A stretch of 64,000 nt of DNA from Impatiens glandulifera (taxonomy: Eukaryota > Streptophyta > Magnoliopsida > Ericales > Balsaminaceae), in the NCBI RefSeq assembly GCF_907164915.1, contig NC_061870.1, positions 2,277,501-2,341,500 on the forward strand, read 5' to 3'. How positions within the stretch are numbered: position 1 is the first letter of the stretch; every line of letters starts with the position of its first letter. The translations under genes and the position numbers were made by a program. Shown one piece after another: positions 12,641 through 24,574 of the stretch. Under the pieces are notes generated by a model. That model did no database searches and was not told the DNA's origin. It saw only the letters and a program-made list of their open reading frames with translations.

Positions 12641-13266
12641 CAAAAGCTTATATGTTGATGACACCTATGAGTGATCTTCACGAAAAGTTTGTTAAGTTCT
12701 GCGATAAACAATGTAACAATGATCATGATCATATATACATGATCACACGATAGAAAAACCCATAGGAAAGTTTGTTGACTTCCTCACCAAGACTTATTTG
12801 TCGATGAGTCTCATGATCATATGTTTGTGATCACTCTAAGAAGTTACTTGTTAGTAACCCACTTGAAATGTTACTAAAACTTTCATATTCTCTGCATATC
12901 TTATAACGTTAAATCTTTAGCCATTTATACATGACTAAAACATGAATAATTTGTTGATATTCATGATAGACAAGAATTGATGTTTCAATACCTATGATCA
13001 CCTTTATTCCATGCATTTTACGGATACTTTGTCAAGTTCTGTAAAAACAGGATTTTCAAGAATCGCAATGTTAAGATAAACACCAAGGAAATGATTTCCT
13101 AAAGCAACGCAAGGAAGCACCTCGATGAATGATATGTATAGCATCAACAGGTCACTCCAACCGCAACACGCTATAGATAAGATAACTTAGTTTTAGATGT
13201 TAGACTCGAATCAGTATTTTTAAAAATTGGTTTGTTGTATTCAAACTCGATTCGAGAGGGGCACTC
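12641..13266 (+). other. Sequence between the tandem array and the gypsy 3' LTR
   Basis: No ORF or known motif. The last bases, GAGAGGGGCACTC just before TGTATGCACT, resemble a polypurine tract abutting an LTR start. Confidence 0.5.
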
Positions 13267-15260
13267 TGTATGCACTAAAAATCTACACTCCAATTTATAA
13301 TTTTAAAATAATTGTTTTGAATTATTTTTAAATAAAAAAGATCAAAATAATTAACTTCGTAGCCAAAAATCTATTTAAAACAATTAATTATAATTAATTA
13401 TTTTACTAATTAATCAAATTAGTTAAGGGTTAGGGCCAATATTAAAAATAAAGTTATTTGGGATAAATATTATACTTATATCATCTCAAAATTATTTTAG
13501 GAAAATTAAAGGATAAAAATAAATAATTTTGATGAATTGTTTTATCCATTTAATCTAAAAAAAATATTTATTTAATTCCTAAAAATATAAAAAAAAAATA
13601 GTAAAATATTTGTCATATTTATTTTGATATTTTTTGTATTTAAAATGATCCAAATTAAAACCAAAAAGGTGAAAGAAAAATCAATTTCAAAAAATTCAAG
13701 CTAAAATGTTTCCCAAAAAAAAAGAATCCATCTAAAAAACAAATTAAAAAATGAACATTTGATGTTCTTGAGGACCGAGGCTTGTTAGCCTAGGACCAAG
13801 AGGTTCGACCGAGGATTTTCGATCCGGATCGAGTCCTAGGACCAAGAAAACTGACCTAAGTCCGAGAGGTCCGTCCGTTGTTCTTGAGCTAGGACCGAGA
13901 GGTCTAACCGATGTTTTTAAGTTAGGACCGAGAAATTCAACCGATGATTTTCTCTTAGGAGCAAGAGGTTCAACCTAGGATCGAGAGGTTTGACCTTGGG
14001 ATCGAGAATCCCAAACCCTATGACCGATAGACCCGACCGAGGATTCTCACCTAAGACCAAGAAGTCTGACATGGAATCGAGATGCCTAGGGCTCACGACT
14101 GAGAAATACAAACTTATGACCAAAAATTCTAGGACTTAGGACCGAGAGGTCTGAGTCCAAGACTAAGACTCTCGAGACCCAAGACCGAGAGGCTTAACCT
14201 TGGGACCGAGTATCCCAAGCTTGGGACCGAGAGCTCCCGAGTCCCTAATCGAGGAACTTAGCCTAGACCTATCCCTAGTCCGAGAGGTTTATACACCTCG
14301 AACAAGAAACCTAGCCCTAGGCTAGTCCATGATCGATAATTTTTTACACTTAGACCAATAATCTCAGCCAAGGACCAAGATATTAGCCTCCTGGTCGAGG
14401 GACTTCGGCACTTAGACCGAGAGCTCTCAAGCCGACCCCGACCGACAAAAACAAACCATAGTCTTAGGACTCCGGTCTTAAGGTCTGTTTGGTTCCACTT
14501 TTAAAAGTCTAAAATTATTTTTATAATTTTGGGACTTTAAATCATTTTCTAAAAATTCCAAAAAATTAAAAAATGCATTTTAAATATTTTGGGATATTTG
14601 CACAAAAATATTTCAACAAAGGCTCATTTGGTATTTATTTTTAAACCTTAATGCCTTTAAATAACTGATATTTTTCATGTATTTCCACCTTAGTTATCAT
14701 CCGCAACAAGTACCAGCATTTAAATATTGTTATTTCAATATTTTAAATAACGCTAATACCTAGAAGCATGACTTGAATCAGAAGAATAATCAGTTAAAAA
14801 AACTCAAACGTTATAGGACCAATTTTTAAAAAAGCCAAGTTTATAAAATAGAGACCATTCTTGAACGGGTACGGGTACGAAGGACATAGCGCAAATGCTC
14901 TTTCCTAAGTATCACAAACTTCGAGCCAAACGAAACTCTAGTGTAAAATATGTTTGTACACGTACACCCTTTAATTGATTTTCTTAAAATCAATTGGAGA
15001 CTCGGTTTTCAAATAAATAATCTTTTTTAAAGTCATTATGTTTAATTAATTTAAAGTAAATCCCTAAATTATTAAAATTTTAATAAAATTAATTATTTTT
15101 ACATAATTGATTTTAAAAGCGGCTAGAATATTATCAAAATCTTTTAAAATAATGGTTTATTGTAAAATAATTTCTGGCACGCAAACTAATGTTGAAATCA
15201 TCGAACACATTGAGTCACTTCGGGCCCACTCGACGCCCACGCCTGCTTGTTGCGGGAATT
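13267..15260 (+). repeat. Ty3/gypsy 3' LTR, forward orientation
   Basis: It starts TGTATGCACTAAAAATCTAC behind a purine-rich tract. Its parts are matched in reverse complement by 1450-3480 and 4970-5403, and its start is matched directly at 5757. Internally it holds a GACCGAGAGGT-rich short-repeat zone (13770-14480). It ends somewhere near 15260, after the conserved GGCACGCAAACTAATGTTG segment; I could not fix the terminal CA or a target duplication. Confidence 0.7.
13770..14480 (+). repeat. Irregular GACCGAGAGGT repeats inside the gypsy LTR
   Basis: Variants of GGACCGAGAGGTC alternate with short spacers. This is the reverse complement of the repeat zone at 3000-3470. Confidence 0.75.
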
Positions 15261-15264
15261 CGAG

Positions 15265-16400
15265 GTTATAGAGTTATAGTGTATGGATTGTTATTCATCA
15301 AATATATAAAAACATTTTCCAAATCCTGGCATTTTATTTACAATTAATTTTAGCAGGTTTTTCTGAAATTCAAAATAAACACATTATTTGACACAAACAT
15401 ATAAATCACATTCAATTATTAATGGTTAATGGAAGACCATTAGACATGTGCTTACAACTATTGAATCTTCATATGAGTATAAATGAGTATGGATAAACCC
15501 ACCAATCAACTAATGAGTCAAAATTTATTTTAAAAATTTATATTTAATCACAAAAATAATAAATAGAGTTTGATAATTATAACTGTTCTAATTCTTATAG
15601 TGTTTATATTGCACAGTCTATACATGAGTTTGAACCCTAAATTGAGCAAATTTGAGGAGTTATAAAAATTGAAATTAGAATGACGTATATGTGAGTGCGA
15701 ATTTAAATGAATTACATATACGAAAATTATTATTTAAATTTCATATAATATGATTTGGAAAACTATAAATATTTAAATAGGTACTTTTATGGTGGTAAAT
15801 GTGGACGAAAATTTGAGGGAGTTATACATTAGAAGTTTATTTTATTTTTTTATATATCTTTTGTTACAAATTTCATATGATAGATATGATAAACAATATT
15901 TTTATACTTGAAAAAGAGTTAAAATATATTAAAGTGTTATTTGTGAAATTTATATTAAATTTATTTTTTTAATTTCAATATTTTATTTACAAATATATAT
16001 ATATATTGAAAACTCAAAATAGATACAATGTGGGACATATAAATACGTCATGTTACTCTTACAAAACCAAGTTTTCTTTTAAATTGTGGGAGAGGTATTT
16101 ATGAAAATGACATAAGGGTTGACCCTCTTTTTTTTAACTATACACGGCTCCCGGTAATAAATTTTTTGACACGGAAATATAAGTAATTTTATATTATTAA
16201 ATGATAGATTTACAAATTTTTATTTATAAAAGTTGCATGTTTGTAGGAACTATCCATTTCTTTATTATTTAAAAAGTTTTAAATAATTATTTGATGTCAG
16301 ATTGTGCCACAATTTTAATGACATTATATTTTTTTTATGTAGTAGGTTAGTATTACTCACATTCATGACATTGATTTCAACTTAAGATATTTTAATGATT
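15265..16400. other. AT-rich sequence, nothing recognised
   Basis: Low-complexity AT-rich DNA without ORFs of note or recognisable repeats. It separates the gypsy LTR from a SIRE-like solo LTR. Confidence 0.6.
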
Positions 16401-16405
16401 TTTTT

Positions 16406-18080
16406 TGTTGGGAAAAATTAAGTAAAAAATTAATTAACTTAGAAATTATAAAATATTAAACAACTGAGGTTTGATGATGTTTAAATAAACGAAGCTAAAT
16501 CGTCTAATTGTTTCTATGCAGGTGCATCAGAATTGACTAACTTAGACGTGGTCAAAGCAAGCTAATTAGATGTGTTACTAGTTAGACGCGCAAGTCTAAC
16601 AGATACGTAGTTAGACGCGCAAGTCTAACAGATACGTAGTTAGACGTGCAAGTCTAACAGATACGTAGTTAGACGTGCAAGTCTAACAGATACGTAGTTA
16701 GACGCGCAAGTCTAACCGATACGTAGTTAGACGCGTAAGTCTAACATATACGTAGTTAGACGTGCAAGTCTAACAGATACGTAGTTAGACGTGCAAGTCT
16801 AACAGATACGTAGTTAGACGTGCAAGTCTAACAGATACGTAGTTAGACGTGCAAGTCTAACAGATACGTAGTTAGACGCGCAAGTCTAACCGATACGTAG
16901 TTAGACGCGTAAGTCTAACATATACGTAGTTAGACGTGCAAGTCTAACATATACGTAGTTAGACGTGCAAGTCTAACAGAAACGTAGTTAGACGTGCTAG
17001 TCTAGCAGATACGTAGTTAGACGCGTACGTCTAACAGATACGCAGTTAGACGTGCAAGTCTAACTCCATTAGACATGATAGTTTAATGGGAAACGTATTT
17101 AGACGTTGACGTCTAACTCCTTCAGATAAGTTTGAAGTGATACGTAGTTAGACATTGTAGTCCAACTCCATTAGACTTTGTGGTCTAATGGAACTCTCTG
17201 TTAGACGTTGACGTCTAACTCCCTTGGACTTGGCAGTCTAATGGACCACGTCTAATGCCTCGCTTCAACAGTCGTTTGAAGTCAGCATACGTCTATCCAC
17301 GATCAACTAGATGTACTCTACTCCTGCTTCACTCTTCCTTGTAGTCCAATATGCCAGCTATTTGCATCAAATGAATGAACGCCACATACACGAATATTCA
17401 TCCCACTTCTTGTTTAGTACAGGATAGTTCTAGAAAGATATACGGCACACTACTATTCAGTACGGCCACAATCCATGAGCATAGAGTCTGTTGTACTCTT
17501 GTACTATGGGGCTTTCCAATGGATGATTGCCACGTGTTGATGAAGAAGATTCGACCGTTGGTGTCTTCTACTACAAATAGATGCCCAAGGACAACGACCG
17601 AATAACCAGTTACTTTGCTCATTTCTACAATCTTACAAGTTTACTCTTGCACTTACTGATACCTATCATCTTCAAAGTTCAAGAGATAAAATATTAAAAA
17701 TTGTCTAGCTGAGTGAATATTGTTCTTAATATTGTAAGTTGAACAGAGGATGTTCTATTTAATAGAGTGTTTAGTTAGATCAGTAAACTGTATTTGATTC
17801 AAAGAAGTATATAGTGAAATTCTTCCGGTTGTTGGAAGAAGGGGTGACGTAGAAGAGTTTGCTCTGAACATCTATAAACAACTAGCTATGTTGTATTCTT
17901 CACCTTCTGTGTTTCATCTCACATTGGTTCAAAGTTTCAAACCTAAATAAACAGTTTCACACTTGAATCGTTTTAAGTGTTTGTGATGATTTGTGAAGAA
18001 TAGAAATTGATATTAATCCATAACAGGATTTATATCAATCCATTTATCAAAAATTGCTTACAATAGTCAGACATCCGTCT
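16406..18080 (+). repeat. Decayed SIRE-like copia LTR, apparently solo
   Basis: It begins TGTTGGGAAAAATTAAG, a typical SIRE/Maximus-type LTR start. Near its end the segment around 17840 (GAAGGGGTGACGTAGAAGAG, then TGAACATCTATAAA) corresponds to GAAGGGGTGACGTAGGAG and CGAACATCCATAAA in the LTR at 22583-24535. The ISLE-like word AACAGGATTTATATCAATCC near 18025 matches AACAGGATTAATCACCACC there. No gag or pol follows, so it looks like a solo LTR. The right boundary is uncertain and I found no target duplication. The two opposed ORFs at 17375-17622 are LTR sequence, not genes. Confidence 0.6.
16570..17070. repeat. 29-bp tandem array with palindromic units
   Basis: About 17 units follow the pattern GTTAGACGTGCAAGTCTAAC plus AGATACGTA. 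Each holds a 7-bp dyad, GTTAGAC/GTCTAAC, around a 6-base centre. The variants CGCGCAAGTCTAACCGAT and CGCGTAAGTCTAACATAT recur as a pair 174 bp apart (CTAACCGAT at 16712 and 16886). That distance is exactly six units, so part of the array arose by a six-unit duplication. From 17070 to 17270 looser TTAGAC/GTCTAA dyads continue without strict period. Confidence 0.95.
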
Positions 18081-18638
18081 CTATTAGTTGCATCGATCCT
18101 ATTATTTTTTATTTATTATGAACCATTTTGTAACTTAAGTTACATTAGTGTAAAATACAAATTTTAACCTTATAATACATTATCATTATCATTATAATAA
18201 TTTATAACATTAATTTTTAAACTTAAGATTTTACATAAATACATTTAGATTAATCGAGTTTTGTAATTTTTAAAATGTAACCATTATCGACAACCTATTG
18301 ATGTTCAGTCGCGGAAATTTAAATGATTTTCGATAACTTATTTAATATTTATTTTAAAACATTTCTAGATAAGTTTAATATTAACATTTTTAGAATTTAA
18401 CCCTATAGGTTTATCGTTTCAATAATTATAGGGATGATAGGACTCAACTTTATGGAATAATTTTCCATTTACTATATCAATATTTAGTCTAAAAAAGATT
18501 AAGCTCTTAGTTTAAAAATTAAGAGTAGTATCTCATTTTTAAATGATTTAAAGCTTTTGAGACAATACATTAATGACAATAATTGGTCGATGAACTTTTA
18601 GAATTTTTAGGGTGACTAGTATAATAAATAATTTGGCA
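18081..18638. other. AT-rich sequence, nothing recognised
   Basis: There is no coding potential and no clear repeat. Confidence 0.55.
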
Positions 18639-19038
18639 AATGTCATATTTAATATAAGCCAAAATAATGTGATCTAATTTGATTAAGTTTATGGCTTATA
18701 GGTGTATTTATCATGAATATAAAGTGAGGATACCTAAGTGGTATTTTTAATTTTATGAAGGGCTGAATTAGAAATAACCTAACTATAATAACTAACTTAA
18801 TATTAATTATATATAACGTAATGGTCCCCATTTGAAGTACGATAATTCTCATTTTGTGTCCCCATCAACCGAGAGAGAAACTTATTGATGTACTCATCAA
18901 ATAATTGAAGATTCATTTCATCCATGCAAAGTCTAAGAAAGAGAAGATTCATTATTAATCAAATTAAGGTACGCCGCTGCATTCAGATTTTAATCTCTCA
19001 CACATTAAATTAAAGTTTAAATTGGGATAATTATAACA
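18639..19038 (+). repeat. Candidate 5' LTR of a decayed copia element
   Basis: The end is placed by the primer-binding-site-like sequence directly after it: TTATAACA then ATTGCTATCAGAGCC. The start at TGTCATATTTAATATAAG is only a guess, and no matching 3' LTR was found. Confidence 0.4.
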
Positions 19039-19039
19039 A

Positions 19040-19053
19040 TTGCTATCAGAGCC
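19040..19053 (+). other. Decayed initiator-Met tRNA primer-binding site
   Basis: TTGCTATCAGAGCC differs by one base from the TTGGTATCAGAGC binding site of the complete element at 24537. Confidence 0.55.
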
Positions 19054-19171
19054 ATCCTAATTTAATTATGTGAAAAAACTATATCGATGTAGATATATAT
19101 ATATGCATGCAATTCATAATAAAAGCAATTTATATGCATGCAATTCATAAAAAAAAAGAGCATGTTATTAG

Positions 19172-19207
<36 letters not shown>

Positions 19208-21430
19208 TTGTGATAATTTCAAATAAATTTGGTATAAATATATAAAGATTTATCTTAGATTTATGAATATTCTCCTATTTTGTTAAGTTACTAGATCTAT
19301 GGATATTTAGATTCTCTTTTTAAGTCTCGTTAAAGAGGAACGGTTATATATTAATTAAGATTGTATGATGTAATCATAAAGATTTATGCGAAAAAATATT
19401 TGAATTATCTCATAACATCCCTTGATTTCCCTTGATTTATGGATATTTAGATGCTCTGATACCATGTTAGAATAAAGAGAAATTGTATTAGAATGATATA
19501 TATTGAATTACATAAGTTATGTCTATTATATAGACAATAAATTGAGCTTATAAGAAAATTAATAATATAATATAATATAATATAATATTGATATAATATA
19601 ATATACGAATGATATTATCACAATTTATAATATTGTGATAATATCTTACATTATATAATTATATATATATATATATATATAGATATATATATAGATATAT
19701 ATATAGATAGATATATAGATAATTTCATATTTTCGGATTATATATATTGATTTTGATAATTTCAATCAAATGATGAGAATATATATATTTTATATTTGAA
19801 AATTTTAATTGATATATATATATATATATTATAAATTAAAATTAAATTTTATGAAGTCTAACAGATTAGGGGATATTTGAATTTTATGATCATTAAGATA
19901 AGATCTAAAATGAATATTTGAATTTTCTCATTTCAGAATATAGTAATATGTTGATTTTTTATAATATGGAATAATTGAGTAAAGAATATAAAGATATATG
20001 ATACGATAGATTAAGGGATATTTGAATTTTACGATCATTAAGATAAGATCTAAAATGAATATTTGAATTTTCTCATTTCGGAATATATGGATATATATTG
20101 ATTTTTGATAATATGTAATAATTGAGTAAAGAATATAAAGATTTATGATGTTATTTAATAATGTTTACTAGATTTATGGATAGTTAGATTATTTTCTCGT
20201 TAAAGTAGAAATTCTTATTTTAAATTGAGGTTAATTAAATATTATTAGATATTTGTTGTCAAGCGATTAAATAATATATAATATATATTATACATTTAAA
20301 GAGATTTAAGGAATAATTTTATTGTTAAGTGTATATAAATCAATATATAATAATAAAAATAATAATAATTTAATTATATTCTTTATTTTAGGATTAAAAG
20401 ATTAAGGTCAATGATTATTAATAAATTAATTAATAATTAGATTTAGAATATTTAAAATTTGGTAAAATAAATATAGAAGATTTATTATTTAATTTAATTA
20501 ATATGAGATATTACAAATTTCAAATTCAGGAAATAAGATTTGGCCTACGGTATAATTTTATTTTTTATAACAAAATAAATTACATGTTTCTTTGGAAAAT
20601 CATATATTATTGATTTGGGGTTATACAATAATATAACATTTAAATTCATATTAATGATATTATTGTTAATTATTTGGATTGTATTGATTGATATAAATAA
20701 TCACCAAAGTGACAATGTTTGTTGAAATTAATTCAAGAAAACTTTGAATGGTAGTATTGTGTAATTCATGTGATTATATTATTTGGCCCAAAGGCTGATA
20801 ATTAATTGACGGAATTGCATTAATACTTGTAATGATGAACATGTAATAATTATAAAGTCTTATTCATGTGAATAATTAATTAATTTATTCAAAGATAGAT
20901 TGATTATTTGACATGTTTTATTATTAATGTTTGATCATTACACCAAAATACTATTAGCAATATTACTCTCCAAAGACTTGATATTAATGTTGCATTAAGT
21001 ATTTTGAGATGGAATAAATCATTATTTGAATATTATTTGAATTTAGTTGTTACTTATGTTTATAAATGTGAGAAACTACTTTATTGAATATCCTAAATAA
21101 TTAAGGGCTATAATTTTTTATGATGTCAAGTTAAAGATAGTTTTTTTTCTTCTTTTTTTAGACGAGACTGTAATATTTTTTAGTTTTGAGGATATTGAAT
21201 TTGAGGGGAGAAATAATTTTGTCTTTAAAAATGATTTAGATCAATAATTCATATTGTGGAAGATTTGATTTATATCTCAAGTGTTTTTTTGACATTGATA
21301 AGGATTTTATTGATATTGATGATAATGTTCAAACATCAAGAGTAACAAGACAATATTGATCAAATTCATTAAGTACAAACTCAACAACCTCAAAATCAAG
21401 TGTCTATATGACAATCCAGTTTAATTGAAT
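19054..21430. other. Eroded interior of a copia element plus TA microsatellites
   Basis: Very AT-rich with no readable ORF. It holds TA-rich runs at about 19162-19203, 19570-19610 and 19660-19720, and a 145-bp tandem duplication at 19863-20150. It lies between a copia primer-binding site and a copia reverse-transcriptase relic on the same strand, so it is probably eroded gag/pol. Confidence 0.5.
19863..20150. repeat. 145-bp tandem duplication
   Basis: AGATTAGGGGATATTTGAAT at 19863 is repeated as AGATTAAGGGATATTTGAAT at 20008. The copies stay alike through AAGATAAGATCTAAAATG and AATTGAGTAAAGAATATAAAG. Confidence 0.85.
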
Positions 21431-21439
21431 TACTCTTTA

Positions 21440-22205
21440 AGGACAATTTATGGTACTCGTTGCATATTTTGATATGGAGCTTCACCATAATAGATGTTAA
21501 AGGATTTTTCAATAGAGAAATTGAAAAACAATTTGGTGGAATGAGAAAACATTGTGTCGAGAGACCAAATTAATATGGTTTGCAAATTAAATAAATTCAT
21601 CTATAGACTTAAGGAAGCATCTCGTTAGTAATACCATAAATTTCAAAAAATAAAAATTCTCTCTTTTGGTTTTGATGTGAATTTAATTGATTATTGTGTA
21701 TCACAAGTTCAGTGAGAGTAAACGTCTATTTATGATTTTATATATGGGTGACATTTTGTTTGTCACAAATTTTGCTTGACATTAAGTATCCAATACTTAC
21801 AAGATATTTAAAAATAACTAAGAATTAAATGCCCACATATAGAAAATTGGAAAGTCTTGAGATTGAGTATTCAGACTCTGATCTTACGGGATGCCAAAAC
21901 AGTATGAAATCTACTTTGGGTTATATTTTCGCTAGCTGGTTTTGTAGTTTCTTGAAGAAGTGTCAAATAAACACTTAAGGCATCATCCACTATTGTAGCG
22001 GAATTTGTGACATGTTATTAGGCATCAAATTAAGTAATATTAATATCAAGTTTCTTGTTATGAAAGAAATTATACAAAGTGAATAGATTTCTATAAAATA
22101 TTTATGTACAAACTCTGTGGTTATAAACTCATTGACAATGAGTTTATCGCCTAATGTCTTACATGAGAATATTGCTCGTATGAGTGTCATAGAGATCGAC
22201 GATCT
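21440..22205 (+). pseudogene. Ty1/copia reverse transcriptase and RNase H relic
   Basis: Broken reading frames show copia motifs in order. Around 21495-21640 a reverse-transcriptase segment reads like MDVKGFFN, then VCKLNKFIYRLKEASR. Around 21865-22010 an RNase H segment reads YSDSDLTGCQNSMKSTLGYIF, then KQTLKASSTIVAEFVTCY. Many stops and frameshifts make it inactive. Integrase and the active-site YVDD region are not readable. It is probably the same element as the primer-binding site at 19040. Confidence 0.75.
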
Positions 22206-22510
22206 CTAACTTCAGTGGGAATTTGTAGTTTGATTGTCTTTCAGTTAGTTATTTATAGATATTTATAAAGTTTCTTATTCTAATCAAAAATTAAGTATTA
22301 TTCAGCTCATTACACTTTGTATAATTATGTTTAAAATATAATCTCACTAAAGTCAAGTAGGACCAATTGAAAATTGACATGAAAAGATCACCTTGCATGG
22401 AATTTTCATTCCTCACATTCATGATATGATTTGTCAATTAGTTGTATTGATTTATATGATCATTGTTGGGTCTAGTTGTGCTTAAATACAACGACGAGCT
22501 CTTTGGTACT
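22206..22510. other. AT-rich sequence before the composite element
   Basis: No gene or recognisable repeat. It leads into the TA microsatellite in which the large element is inserted. Confidence 0.55.
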
Positions 22511-22534
22511 ATAAATATATATATATATATAAAT

Positions 22535-22565
<31 letters not shown>

Positions 22566-22582
22566 AATATATATATATATAT
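22511..22582. repeat. TA-rich microsatellite at the left insertion site
   Basis: Alternating (TA)n and ATAAATAT. The last five bases, TATAT (22578-22582), match the five bases after the 3' LTR (39932-39936). Confidence 0.9.
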
Positions 22583-22641
22583 TGTTAGAAAATAAACCGT
22601 TAAGTCATATCAAGTATATTAATTGGTTTAAATATAACAAG

Positions 22642-22711
22642 AAGGTGTTGTAGCGTAGTGGTAAACACCCATGCCTGTCACACATGTGACCAGGGATCAA
22701 ATCTCATCGAC
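22642..22711 (+). mobile_element. tRNA-derived SINE-like head inside the LTR
   Basis: TAGCGTAGTGG (22651-22661) resembles a polymerase III A box and GGATCAAATCT (22694-22704) a degenerate B box, 43 bases apart start to start. The same segment is in the 3' LTR at 38038-38107 but is missing from the internal LTR and from the minus-strand element's LTR. It does not fold as a full tRNA. Confidence 0.6.
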
Positions 22712-22984
22712 ATCAAATAATATTTAAAGTTTTGCTATTTCAGGGAAGCTGAGCAAAATCCGAAATTTACCTATAGGCAAGATCGGTTCGACAATGTATA
22801 CCGGCTCAGTCAACCGGAGTTCGGTCAACCGGTTCGGTCAAGAAGTTAGAAATCCGGACAGGTTCAAGTTCAGGACCGATTGAGTTGTAAACCGAAAGAA
22901 CGGTCAAGAAATCTAACCGATTGAATATCAAACCGGCCAGAAGAAGCTATGAAAAACCTAAAGTCATCCGGAACCGGCTAAAGA

Positions 22985-23380
22985 AACCTAACCGGTCAAG
23001 CTACCAAACCGATCAAGAGTATTCGGTACGTGACCGCACAGAGAAAGGATCGGCCAAAGCTCAAAATCGGAATCATCAGGAACAAGGAACCGGACCGGAT
23101 GAACAAGAGAACCGACTGAAGAAAACCTAACCGGTCAAGCTACCAAACCGATCAAGAGTATTCGGTACGTGACCGCACAGAGAAAGGATCGGCCAAAGCT
23201 TAAAACCGGAATCATCAGGAACAAGGAACCGGACCGGATGAACAAGAGAACCGACTGAAGAAAATCTAACCGGTCAAGCTATCAAACCGATCAAGAATAT
23301 TCGGAATGTGACCGCACAAAGGAAGGATCAGCCAAAGCTCAAAACCGGAACCATCAAACAGCCGATCATCCACAAGACAA
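22985..23380 (+). repeat. Three 139-bp tandem units in the LTR U3 region
   Basis: CTACCAAACC or a close variant recurs at 23001, 23140 and 23279, with flanking AACCGGTCAAG and GTGACCGCACA blocks, so the period is 139 bases. The internal LTR and the minus-strand LTR have only one such unit. Confidence 0.9.
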
Positions 23381-23847
23381 GAATAACCGGAAGAAGTCCG
23401 GTTACTTCACTACCAAAAGACATTCGGCCAAGTCAAGTGGCCAACCTAGGCCAAGTCAAGAGGCCGACTAGTACAAGAAGACACTTTGGGTATCTGTTGA
23501 GAATGATACCAAAGGAGCAGACTGAATACTTCCATATCCATGCAAGTCTGAGGAAAGCCTGTAGGCTGCAGAAGACAGTACTACCGGATCCTTCTACTTC
23601 GGGATAAATCAGAAAGGAAATCTTCAAAGTACAGACAACTGTCCAAGCAGACAGTGCCTACATTGAGTAAAAGACAAACCCAGCAGGTTTGCCGTACAGA
23701 CCGGCAGGTCTGAAATAGGATGCCAGGTCTGAGATTGACCGTCAGGTCTGAGGAGATGACCGGCAGGTCTGAGACACTGAATCACTGCATCTCTGATCAG
23801 CCAATCAGATTCAAGGCTTTGAAATATGACCGTTGGCATATTTCACC

Positions 23848-23855
23848 TATAAAAG
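23848..23855 (+). promoter_or_regulatory. TATA box of the 5' LTR
   Basis: TATAAAAG in the context TTTCACCTATAAAAGGAGGC, kept in all four LTRs of this family here (35730, 39244, and minus strand 56976-56983). It is the likely polymerase II start signal for the genomic RNA. Confidence 0.75.
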
Positions 23856-24537
23856 GAGGCAGTTGCAGAAGAGTAAATGTAGTAACAAAAAGCGGGACAA
23901 ACATTGAGACAAACGCAGTCACCAAGAGTTACTAAGCGGGACATTAAGTGAGACAAGTGAAGCGTTGAAAGCATTTACTACAAGTGATAACAGTGTGGTA
24001 TTCTAAGAAAGCCTAAGTGCTAAATTCTAAGTGTGTTCTACAATTTCGGTGTGAATTGTAAGAGTGTTATCGAGCAGAAAATAAGTCTCGATCGGATTGT
24101 ATTTGTATTCCTTAGTGAATATCCTTCTCGCGGTTTCGAGAGGAAGGGGTGACGTAGGAGTTTTATCTCCGAACATCCATAAAACTCTGTTGTGTTATTT
24201 ATTTTCTGTTGGCTTCCTTACATAACCGACTAATTTATCCATACCGCTCCAAACCGACTCCATACTGACCATACCGAATATCCAGATAACCGAAACCGAC
24301 CCACCATTCTTCAAATCTCCATCATCAGAAACCGATTCCGCCTATCATACACGTGTACCGCTTCAACCTGAAAGCAAACCTCTTCCGCGCTTGAACCTAG
24401 TTCAAGGGTTTGTGACAGGTTGTGTAGTATTGAAACCCCGGTGTTAATCTCTAACAGGATTAATCACCACCCTACGAGTGAGAACCGCTAACCGGTCCAA
24501 CCCCCGGTCCACCAGCGGCGACCTAGATCCTAACAAT

Positions 24538-24549
24538 TGGTATCAGAGC
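24538..24549 (+). other. Primer-binding site (initiator Met tRNA type)
   Basis: TGGTATCAGAGC begins two bases after the LTR end. This is the standard copia primer site complementary to the 3' end of initiator methionine tRNA. Confidence 0.9.
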
Positions 24550-24574
24550 AGTTAGTTTCAATACTCAAGCAAGC

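Larger units (their letters stand above)
22583..24535 (+). repeat. 5' LTR of the composite element
   Basis: It starts TGTTAGAAAATAAACC and ends AGATCCTAACA. It differs from the 3' LTR at about 22710 (T versus G), 23351 (C versus T) and 23653 (C versus T). Its first 400 bases, which include a tRNA-derived segment, are absent from the internal LTR. It has three 139-bp tandem units (about 22985-23380) and a TATAAAAG box at 23848. Confidence 0.95.

Noticed and set aside
16570..17070. Regular short palindromic repeats that resemble a CRISPR array
   Set aside because: There are no unique spacers: units follow each other directly. The context is a plant retroelement LTR.
17375..17622. Two overlapping opposite-strand ORFs of about 75 codons
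   Set aside because: They lie inside a decayed SIRE-like LTR and have no recognisable motif.
22642..22711. A functional tRNA gene in the LTR
   Set aside because: A- and B-box-like words are present, but the acceptor and anticodon arms do not pair convincingly.
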